Shown piece by piece: positions 1 through 6,159 of a stretch of DNA of 6,159 bases. The notes beneath the pieces are model-generated. The model saw only the letters and a program-made list of their open reading frames with translations. It was not told the origin of the DNA and did not search any database. The position numbers and the translations under genes were made by a program. Position 1 is the first letter of the stretch; every line of letters begins with the position of its first letter. The DNA comes from Saprospiraceae bacterium (GTDB lineage: Bacteria; Bacteroidota; Bacteroidia; Chitinophagales; Saprospiraceae): contig JACMMM010000301.1 of assembly GCA_014379065.1 (NCBI GenBank), forward strand, positions 1 through 6,159, written 5' to 3'.

Positions 1-1
1 G

Positions 2-1081
2 AATTCACCTATAAATCCCCCAAATGGTCGTTATTTTGATGGAGACCGTTTCAATTCATATAATGAAAATTCGAAACAAGCAGGCCCAAAATCACCCGAC
101 CAAGTGCCCACTGCGCACCCCAGTCTGAACCATCACTACGACGTGAATCAGATTATTACTCAAGCACAGCGCACCCTTATCCAAAACACGGGCATCATGG
201 CCTTTCATTGCATTGGCGATACCGGCAATGATTCTAGCCACAATGGCGGTCCCGACAAGCGCTTGGATGTCGCAGAAATGATGGAGGCACAATGCAGTGC
301 AGGTCAGGGTCAAGCAGATACACCTTGCTTTTGTTACCATATCGGCGACGTCATTTACCCAGGCAGCGACGAAGTGCTCTATGAGAAAGAATTTTATGTG
401 CCGTACTGCAATTATGGAAATGCAATTGTCGCGATTCCCGGCAATCACGACTCCTATGGGCCAAATGGATTGGAAGCATTTGCGGAGAATTTTATGCAAC
501 CCAAACTGTCGTTTACGAAAGGACAACGGCCTGCGATGAATCTTCCATGGTTTTACTGGGTATTGGATACGCCCGTCGCGACAATCATAGGCCTTTCCGC
601 CATTTCCAATTCCATTTCTCAGGATCAACAAGATTGGTTCAATCAGGAGATGAAGAACGCCGATTCCAGCAAGGCACTCATTGTAGCGGTACATTACCCC
701 CCTTACTGCTTCGACGGCTCCAACAACAATAACATCAGAACCTGTATCGAAGACGCCTTTACTTTTTCAGGCAAAGTGCCCGATCTGCTGCTCAGCGGGC
801 ATTCACATAATTTCCAGCACATTGAAGTTCCGAAAAATGGGAAAATGCTTGGTTACACTGTGATCGTGAATGGTGCAGGTGGTGTTGCGGTGGGTGGGAT
901 TCGAATGGGATCAAGCGGAAATGGGGGAACGCTCGTTTATGGAAATGATACTGAGTATGGCGCCCTTACTGTGATTGTGGACAGCAAGAATAAAAAAATC
1001 ACTGGCAAATATTATTGTGCAGTTTCTCAGTCAGACCAAGTTGCCACCAACTTGCGTCATACTTTTACTATTGATTATTAG
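2..1081 (+). CDS. Purple-acid-phosphatase-like metallophosphoesterase, 5' partial
   Basis: This is a calcineurin-like metallophosphoesterase that probably hydrolyses phosphate mono- or diesters at a two-metal centre; the substrate is unknown. All five purple acid phosphatase signatures are present in order (residues numbered from base 2): GDTG 72-75, GDVIY 115-119, GNHD 147-150, VAVH 228-231 and GHSH 266-269. These supply the expected metal ligands, including the tyrosine of GDxxY that binds ferric iron in purple enzymes. GHSHNFQ resembles the mammalian tartrate-resistant acid phosphatase end motif. The frame is open from base 2 with no in-frame ATG, so the true start and any signal peptide lie outside the window. 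The GTG at 104 has no ribosome binding site and sits inside continuous coding sequence. At least 359 residues are visible, including eight cysteines, which suggests (inference) export and disulfides. It ends in TAG, 8 bases from the convergent tamL stop. The fold is secure; the exact substrate is not. Confidence 0.88.
   Translation, partial: NSPINPPNGRYFDGDRFNSYNENSKQAGPKSPDQVPTAHPSLNHHYDVNQIITQAQRTLIQNTGIMAFHCIGDTGNDSSHNGGPDKRLDVAEMMEAQCSAGQGQADTPCFCYHIGDVIYPGSDEVLYEKEFYVPYCNYGNAIVAIPGNHDSYGPNGLEAFAENFMQPKLSFTKGQRPAMNLPWFYWVLDTPVATIIGLSAISNSISQDQQDWFNQEMKNADSSKALIVAVHYPPYCFDGSNNNNIRTCIEDAFTFSGKVPDLLLSGHSHNFQHIEVPKNGKMLGYTVIVNGAGGVAVGGIRMGSSGNGGTLVYGNDTEYGALTVIVDSKNKKITGKYYCAVSQSDQVATNLRHTFTIDY
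1037..1054. other. Perfect 7-bp stem-loop near the convergent gene ends
   Basis: CAAGTTG (1037-1043) and CAACTTG (1048-1054) are perfect inverted arms around a 4-base loop. It lies inside the last codons of the phosphatase gene and about 36 bases past the tamL stop on the minus strand. Neither side has a proper T run: the plus strand has only a short CTTTTA after an interval and the minus strand has none. It could protect or define the 3' end of the tamL transcript, but it is not a standard intrinsic terminator and may be chance within coding sequence. Confidence 0.3.
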
Positions 1082-1089
1082 AGGTTGCT

Positions 1090-3426
1090 TCAAAAAGGAT
1101 ATCCAAAAGAGAAATTCCAATTCAAATTATCCTTTCGCCAGTTACGATACCCAAAATGCAAATCGTCGGCTACCCAGCGTTCACCCTCGGGCAGGTAGGG
1201 CTTGGCCAATGGAAAGGCCACATCGAGCCGCACAACAAAAAAGCCCAGATTGACCCGTAGCCCCACGCCCGTACCGATGGCCAGTTCCTTGTAAAAACGG
1301 TTCACACGGAACTTCGATTCCTCGGTAGCATCGGGGCCTGAGGTAAGCCAAACGTTTCCGGCATCCGTAAAGACCGCCAGTTCGGGATAGCGCCCAAGCG
1401 GCATTCGATATTCCAAACTGGTCTCCATCAGGAGGTTACCCGTATAGTTGCTTACCTTCAGGACATCGGTATTAGTTTCGCGGACCTGACTGCCCGGGCC
1501 CACTGTACGCGGCGCAAAAGCCCGCACACTGGATGCCCCGCCGATAACGTAACGGTCGAGCAGGGCAACGACGCCATTGGGCCGAAGCGGTATGCCTGCG
1601 CCCACGGCCAGCCGGAATGCCAATACGTTGCGTTTATGCGTATTTTGATACTGTCGGAAATCAGACTCGATGAATAAATTTAGTGGGCTTTCCAGTGTGT
1701 ACTCGCTCGGCAGGTATTGGCTGCGGGTATAACCACTGGCTTGGGCCGCAAATCGCTGCCTGAAGTAAATCGTGTGTCGCTGGGCTGGTTGCAGCCGCTC
1801 GTCAAGGGTAAAGGTGTAATTGGGCTTGTATTCCAAAAAAGTAAGCAAGGCACGTGTGGCGCCGGTCGTATCTAGGGGAATACTGGCTATCAATTGCTCG
1901 CGAATGCTCTGTTTGTTGATGGTGGAAAATTGCAGTCCAAGGCTAAGCGGGTTTATCTCATGTATTACCGAACCACGACGGTTTTTTTTCCATAAATAAC
2001 CGCCTTCCGCACCAATTCGCTGAAAACTTAAACGAAATCTCCCCAATTCCGGCGAGTCGTATTGAAAGCTATTGGTTTCATGGCGAAGGTTAAAACGCGT
2101 GCTGTTAAATGCTCGGGTCTGTTTTTCCCGGAGAAACAAAAACTTTGGCAGGGTCAGGCCAGCCGAAGCATCGCTGACGAGGAAATTCTCGAAGTCAAAA
2201 TTGTCTTTATTGGTACGCAGGTAAGCGCCGTTCAAAGCTACCCGCAGCGCCTCAGCTCCGCGAAAAGTATTGCGGTGATTATAGGCCGTGCCGATCCTTA
2301 CTCCGGAATAGAAACTCGGCGAAAACACCCCGGATAACGTGGCTTCTACTCTCTGCGGTCGATAAGGCGTGAGATAGATCCGAGCATCCAGTAAAGTATC
2401 TGCCTGTGGTGAAATATCATATCGAATGTTGACAAACTTGTATAAATTCAGGTTCAACAATCGATAGATAGTCGCTTGATAAGCCCGGTTGGAGTAGTAT
2501 CTGCCGCATCGCAAAAAAATCTGCTTGTTGATTACCTCTGGCTTGGTTGGCAAACGCTTATAGACAAATTGCACGCATTTTAAGTGAAGGGTATCGCTAA
2601 ACTGAAACGTTGAATCCGTGTGCGTGGCCAAATCGTAATCCGGATAAACGGTAACGGAGGCAACCCGATACCGCTTGCGCTCCCGTTCGCCAGTTTCCGG
2701 CTTTACTTTCAGGGTCAGATTTACACCGTCGGATGTATGGAGCGTATCGGCTTCAAACACCAGATTGTCGGGAGAGAAAAAGTACCAGCCGCGGTTGCGC
2801 AGCGTATCCGACAAACGCTGGCGTTCACCAATCATGTCTTCCAAATGGTAGGCATTCCCGGCCTTCACAAACGATTTGTCCTGCAACCTGTGTAGCGTGC
2901 GTTCCAGTAGCCCGGCGGAATCGGAAGGGTAAGTTACCTTATTCACCAGTTCACGCGGACTGCGCACCTGCACCGTGTAGTGTAACTTCACCTTGCGCTT
3001 TCGTTCTTTTTCATCGGCGGTAATTCTTGTTTTGAAAAATCCGTCGTTGGCAGCACGCTCGGTCAGCAGTTCACGGTGTCGATTGACTGTCTTGGGTTCG
3101 TAGAGTACGGGCGGTTCTCCCAGCCGGTTGGCAACAAAAGAGCCAAAGCTCTTCTGTCGGCTATTCTTGAACATATTGTACAGCACCAGCTTAGGACGCA
3201 TCCAAAGAATCCTTTTATTCGGACGTGGCAGGATGACAGATTTTTTCAGGTCGGTTTTTAACAACTTGGTGGATCCGATATTTTTTTCTTTGCTGATATG
3301 GATTTTCGCGCCCGTATAGAGCCTTTCTCCTTTATAAAGGTGGTTGGTGCCAGTGCAGCCAATTGCCAGTAGGGAGGCAAAGGCCAACACAATAATTGTC
3401 CATATACAAAAGGTATTGCTATTCAT
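1090..3426 (-). CDS. tamL: TamL: lipoprotein BamA/TamA-family outer-membrane assembly protein
   Basis: This is the outer-membrane partner of TamB in the translocation and assembly module, as found in Bacteroidota. Residues 1-23 are a lipoprotein signal: a hydrophobic stretch from about 8 to 22, then A-I-G-C with Cys24 as the lipid-attachment site. The sequence after it (YKGERLYTGAKI, 31-42) and RPNKRI (68-73) match the usual start of Bacteroidota TamL proteins. Three POTRA-like units follow, roughly 40-155, 157-243 and 251-354, each with the helix-strand-strand pattern (for example 115-153). The barrel spans about 358-778. VRAF at 634-637 corresponds to the VRGF/Y motif of loop 6, keeping the arginine with Gly replaced by Ala, followed by APRTVGPGS. 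The last residue is Phe, as expected of a beta-signal. The ATG start has no Shine-Dalgarno sequence and lies 38 bases after tamB, so co-transcription is likely. The start is the only ATG giving a signal peptide, but its n-region has no Lys or Arg. It could be a BamA paralogue; the tamB neighbour favours TamL. Confidence 0.88.
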   Translation of the reverse strand: MNSNTFCIWTIIVLAFASLLAIGCTGTNHLYKGERLYTGAKIHISKEKNIGSTKLLKTDLKKSVILPRPNKRILWMRPKLVLYNMFKNSRQKSFGSFVANRLGEPPVLYEPKTVNRHRELLTERAANDGFFKTRITADEKERKRKVKLHYTVQVRSPRELVNKVTYPSDSAGLLERTLHRLQDKSFVKAGNAYHLEDMIGERQRLSDTLRNRGWYFFSPDNLVFEADTLHTSDGVNLTLKVKPETGERERKRYRVASVTVYPDYDLATHTDSTFQFSDTLHLKCVQFVYKRLPTKPEVINKQIFLRCGRYYSNRAYQATIYRLLNLNLYKFVNIRYDISPQADTLLDARIYLTPYRPQRVEATLSGVFSPSFYSGVRIGTAYNHRNTFRGAEALRVALNGAYLRTNKDNFDFENFLVSDASAGLTLPKFLFLREKQTRAFNSTRFNLRHETNSFQYDSPELGRFRLSFQRIGAEGGYLWKKNRRGSVIHEINPLSLGLQFSTINKQSIREQLIASIPLDTTGATRALLTFLEYKPNYTFTLDERLQPAQRHTIYFRQRFAAQASGYTRSQYLPSEYTLESPLNLFIESDFRQYQNTHKRNVLAFRLAVGAGIPLRPNGVVALLDRYVIGGASSVRAFAPRTVGPGSQVRETNTDVLKVSNYTGNLLMETSLEYRMPLGRYPELAVFTDAGNVWLTSGPDATEESKFRVNRFYKELAIGTGVGLRVNLGFFVVRLDVAFPLAKPYLPEGERWVADDLHFGYRNWRKDNLNWNFSFGYPF

Positions 3427-3430
3427 ATTT

Positions 3431-3457
3431 AAGTTGTTACCGGGTCAAAACCAACTT
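3431..3457 (-). promoter_or_regulatory. Inverted repeat just upstream of the tamL start
   Basis: In the 38-base gap between tamB and tamL, AAGTTG and CAACTT form 6-bp arms around a 15-base spacer. With one bulged G the stem can extend by a further GTT/AAC pairing. The 3' arm on the minus strand ends 4 bases before the tamL ATG, so a folded mRNA would cover the region where the ribosome loads. This could tie tamL translation to ribosomes finishing tamB. The stem is short and AT-rich, and a regulatory role is inference. Confidence 0.25.
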
Positions 3458-3468
3458 TTAGTACTCAT
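3445..3468 (-). other. Seven-codon ORF overlapping the tamB stop (ATGA)
   Basis: An ATG overlaps the tamB TGA by the classic ATGA arrangement and opens a frame encoding MSTKSWF before a TGA 18 bases ahead of the tamL ATG. It is in the same frame as tamL, so only one TGA separates it from the tamL start. It might be a leader used for termination-reinitiation coupling, the remnant of an older tamL start, or chance. Nothing shows that it is translated. Confidence 0.25.
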
Positions 3469-6159
3469 TTTTTTCTTCCCCCGAATTCCCGGGTAATAAT
3501 TAACCCCGCTCCCGAATTGCGCAGATTGCTGGACGAAGCATTGAGCAATTCAAAGCCCCGCTCCGAGAACACAGTGACTTTCAAATCACCCTTGGGTGTG
3601 AGTGCATATTCCACCGAAGCATTTTCCAGCGAGCTTGTCGCATCCCCCCCATTTTCATTTACGGAAGTCCCACCAGTAAGTTTAAAAGTGAGGCGGTCTT
3701 CAAAAAATGATTTTTCCAAACGCAATTGATAATTGGTCGTTCCTTCGCTTGCGCCCGTATTGGTCGAGCCATCCGTGGTTGCAAAATCCACATCAATCCA
3801 GGTCAGGTACTGATCCGCCAATGCGTTTATCTGTCCGGTAAGAAAATTGCTCAGGCCCGTTTGGAGGGGGTTGCCTCCGCTGTTGGGGGTTGTGATGCCT
3901 TCTCCGATGAAATTGCGCAACAGCAATACCCCGAAAACCTGCCGCGAAAGCAGGTTTTTATCCTGATTTACATTTGTTAGCGCATTTTCCACCAAACCAG
4001 CTTGCTGATTGCCCAAACTTGAGCTCAGGCTTTGCTGTTTTTCGCCGGAAGGATAAATGAATTCGAAATTCACATCGGGTTGCGTCGCGGTACCTTTCAG
4101 CGTCGTTTGCAAAAAGAACACTTGCGGCTTGCGGTAAACAGCGGTTTCTTCTGCAGAAGCTGATGACAACTGATTGACTACCAGCGGATATGGAGAAGCC
4201 TTGAATTTATAGCGCGCTCTCAGGTCCAATTCGGGCTTGGTGGCATCCCCCGTCCAGGTAATGTTGCTGCCAGAGGCTACATCGAAGCTGCGTTTCACCA
4301 CGGATTGGTAGGAATAGTTGTACACGCCGCGTACCAATTCCACGCGACCAGCCAATGTCATGGTGCCATTGGACAATATATCAAATTGCAGTCTGCCAGT
4401 AGCCTTACCCCTAAAATCGTCCCCAGTAACCGGATTGATGACGCTGTTGATGGTCAGGTTTGAATCTATTTCAACACTGGCATTGAGGGTAAACGGCTGT
4501 TTATTGACCGGAGCATCATAGATTGGAGGCCGGACATACTGCCGTGGAGGCTGCAAAAAATATACGATGCCTTCGTGTTGCAGGGATTGGGTGGCTACAT
4601 CATAAACATATGTAAAGCTCGATTCCTTGGCCGTTTTGACCACCAATTTTATATCGGGTTGGCTCACAGGGCCACGCACGGTGCCATCGAACGAGACATA
4701 CAATTCCCCGAAATACACCGGATTCTGCTGTTTAGTCGAATTCAGTACTTGCCAGCGGTCGGCATGTACCGTAATGTTTGTTTGAATATTCGTCCAGTCT
4801 TTGGTGTTTATTCTGCCATTGATTTCCAATTTCCTGTTATACGGATCCTCCAGGGTTAAACCATCCAAGTTGACGCCGGATTCGGTAAATTCCAGCGGCG
4901 TCTCACTCAATTTATACCGCACGTTGGTTGCGACGGGGGTGAATATAGTCTCATGCAATTGCAATTTTCCGCGGACCTGTGGGGCATCCGTAGTACCCTT
5001 GATCTTAAGATGCGCTTCGGCCCAACCACTTAATTCGCGCAGCACACCTGCCAGAAAAATGTCGAAGTTGCTGTAATTCAGCCGGTCTATATCTACTGCC
5101 AAATCCAGTCCGGTCTTATTGCCTGGAAGTTTGCGCGTGGCACCTTCAATCGCAATGGTTTGACCATTGCCGCTCATGAGGAAATTTTTAACTTCTATCC
5201 CCTGGGGCGTAATTCGAATTTGATTGTCGGCCTTTACGGTCCATTCCTTGAAATCGATTACCTGGCGAGGGGACAAATTGACCACCGTTTCTTTGGTTTT
5301 GCCATTGATTTTTGCCTTTAAATCAAGCAAAAAACGCTCCACACCCTGATCATCGTCCGCTTTAAAAGATACCGCAGCGACATTCGCGCGAAACTGTCCG
5401 TTCAGGCGCACATTTTCTATAAAATCCTGTTCTCCGCGTTTTACCAAAGGGGTCGTCATAACGAACAAAGCCGCTGTATCGCCGGCATAGGAACGCAAGG
5501 TCAGGGAATCTACATCCCACTCCCGATACACCGTATTGGGAGCGTTAATGGTCAGATTAAAATAGTTGCGCTGCCCTATCAGGATGCCTTCCAGTTTTAC
5601 AGGGTCGAGTTCGGTTAAGCCTGGCACCAAACCGGTGGTCAGCACGTCTGTTTTAATCAAATATAATTGCACAGACAAGGAGTCATTGTTCACCGGCGGT
5701 ACGGCCCTCGTTCGATCTACTACAAAATATTCGTCCGCAATATTGGAGATGGTAGTGGACAAATCAGCGAGCTTAAAAAAGCCCTTGATTTCACCTTTCA
5801 GCCAGTCGGAGGCGATGTCAATGGAGTTGTGCTTATTGTCTAATTTGAGGTTCAGCGTCAAGTCTCCGGGATGAATATGCACCGTATCGTATTGCAAATC
5901 AATCATTTCAATCTTCACTTGCGCCGTCAAGGTATCCGGCGACAAGCCTTCGGAATGGGAAAAGATGCGCATACACACGGTGGTGGGACGATTGACCCAG
6001 CCGAATTCGCGCATGTCAATACAGTTCAACGCGATATCCAGGTCCAGCACGGGTATATCGGTGCTGAAATCACCCGAGGCCCGCACCCGCACGGCAGCCC
6101 TTTCGTCAGGCGACTGGATGCCTCCGCTGAAGCGCTTGCCCTGTACGTCGCCGTCAAAC
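3465..6159 (-). CDS. tamB: TamB, translocation/assembly module protein, C-terminal part (5' partial)
   Basis: This is the C-terminal part of TamB, a large AsmA-like protein anchored in the inner membrane that forms a long beta-sheet groove through the periplasm to TamA/TamL. The family is linked to outer-membrane protein assembly and, in Escherichia coli, to phospholipid transport. About 897 residues are visible; counts here start at the GTG at 6092, which is internal because 22 more codons stay open to the edge (beginning FDGDVQGKRFSGG). The sequence is mostly short amphipathic beta strands with AsmA/TamB repeat phrases such as LKIKGTTDAPQVRGKLQL (362-379) and FDGTVRGPVSQPDIKL (468-483). The TamB domain (DUF490) includes GRLQFDILSNGTMTLAGRVE (566-585), TWTGDATKPELDLRA (612-626), FEFIYPSGE (676-684) and the Bacteroidota-typical LLSRQVFGVLLL (714-725). 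It ends REFGGRKK. The N-terminal membrane anchor is missing only because of the window edge. No frameshift or internal stop is seen. Confidence 0.92.
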   Translation of the reverse strand, partial: FDGDVQGKRFSGGIQSPDERAAVRVRASGDFSTDIPVLDLDIALNCIDMREFGWVNRPTTVCMRIFSHSEGLSPDTLTAQVKIEMIDLQYDTVHIHPGDLTLNLKLDNKHNSIDIASDWLKGEIKGFFKLADLSTTISNIADEYFVVDRTRAVPPVNNDSLSVQLYLIKTDVLTTGLVPGLTELDPVKLEGILIGQRNYFNLTINAPNTVYREWDVDSLTLRSYAGDTAALFVMTTPLVKRGEQDFIENVRLNGQFRANVAAVSFKADDDQGVERFLLDLKAKINGKTKETVVNLSPRQVIDFKEWTVKADNQIRITPQGIEVKNFLMSGNGQTIAIEGATRKLPGNKTGLDLAVDIDRLNYSNFDIFLAGVLRELSGWAEAHLKIKGTTDAPQVRGKLQLHETIFTPVATNVRYKLSETPLEFTESGVNLDGLTLEDPYNRKLEINGRINTKDWTNIQTNITVHADRWQVLNSTKQQNPVYFGELYVSFDGTVRGPVSQPDIKLVVKTAKESSFTYVYDVATQSLQHEGIVYFLQPPRQYVRPPIYDAPVNKQPFTLNASVEIDSNLTINSVINPVTGDDFRGKATGRLQFDILSNGTMTLAGRVELVRGVYNYSYQSVVKRSFDVASGSNITWTGDATKPELDLRARYKFKASPYPLVVNQLSSASAEETAVYRKPQVFFLQTTLKGTATQPDVNFEFIYPSGEKQQSLSSSLGNQQAGLVENALTNVNQDKNLLSRQVFGVLLLRNFIGEGITTPNSGGNPLQTGLSNFLTGQINALADQYLTWIDVDFATTDGSTNTGASEGTTNYQLRLEKSFFEDRLTFKLTGGTSVNENGGDATSSLENASVEYALTPKGDLKVTVFSERGFELLNASSSNLRNSGAGLIITREFGGRKK

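Noticed and set aside
24..128. Short plus-strand ORF starting at the ATG at 24
   Set aside because: About 34 codons in a different frame from the phosphatase, whose own frame is open here and reads as plausible protein.
92..694. 200-residue ORF on the minus strand opposite the phosphatase gene
   Set aside because: The plus strand carries all five phosphatase motifs over the same bases; the antisense frame shows no recognisable domain and is a shadow.
1094..1135. AAAGGATA/TATCCTTT 8-bp inverted repeat, and the GGATATCC palindrome within it
   Set aside because: It lies in the last tamL codons, has a 26-base loop, only two GC pairs and no T run, so it is a poor terminator candidate.
975..1253. 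92-residue plus-strand ORF spanning the convergent junction
   Set aside because: It overlaps the ends of two well-supported genes in another frame or strand, has no ribosome binding site and has a low-complexity translation.
2062..5874. Several plus-strand ORFs of 60-100 codons opposite tamL and tamB
   Set aside because: All are antisense to long, intact, family-matched genes and show no domains or ribosome binding sites.
6090..6092. GTG at 6092 as the start of tamB
   Set aside because: Twenty-two further sense codons run to the edge with TamB-like sequence, and the family is far longer than 875 residues with an N-terminal membrane anchor.
1..6159. RNA genes, CRISPR repeats, insertion sequences, attachment sites
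   Set aside because: Reading both strands gave no tRNA-like cloverleaf, regularly spaced repeat, transposase motif or flanking terminal repeats; nearly all bases are coding.

Overview
The window is most consistent with a member of the Bacteroidota, probably a free-living Cytophagia-, Chitinophagia- or Saprospiria-like lineage; I cannot name a genus. The main evidence is a lipoprotein form of the BamA/TamA outer-membrane family (TamL) encoded directly downstream of a TamB-family gene, an arrangement known from this phylum. Weak or absent Shine-Dalgarno sequences and moderate GC content also fit.

Layout. (1) Bases 2-1081, plus strand: a purple-acid-phosphatase-like metallophosphoesterase with all five signature motifs. 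Its frame is open to the left edge, so the N-terminus is missing; the GTG at 104 is an internal valine codon, not a credible start. (2) Bases 1082-1089: an 8-base tail-to-tail junction. (3) Bases 1090-3426, minus strand: complete tamL (778 aa), with a lipoprotein signal, POTRA-like domains, a 16-strand-type barrel and a terminal phenylalanine. (4) Bases 3427-3464: a 38-base gap. (5) Bases 3465 to the right edge, minus strand: the C-terminal ~897 residues of tamB, open past the right edge.

How the genes work together. tamB and tamL run in the same direction with a 38-base gap and are very probably one operon; its promoter lies beyond the right edge. TamL sits in the outer membrane and TamB spans the periplasm to meet it; together they form the translocation and assembly module, linked to outer-membrane protein assembly and to phospholipid transport. 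The phosphatase converges on this operon and is transcribed separately, so nothing here ties it functionally to the module.

Nearly every base is explained by these three genes. No RNA gene, mobile element, CRISPR array or convincing terminator was seen. I found no clearly new system. The most unusual spot is the tamB/tamL junction: an A7 run in the register of a -1 slippery heptamer at the tamB stop, an ATGA overlap opening a 7-codon ORF in frame with tamL, and a small inverted repeat ending just before the tamL start.
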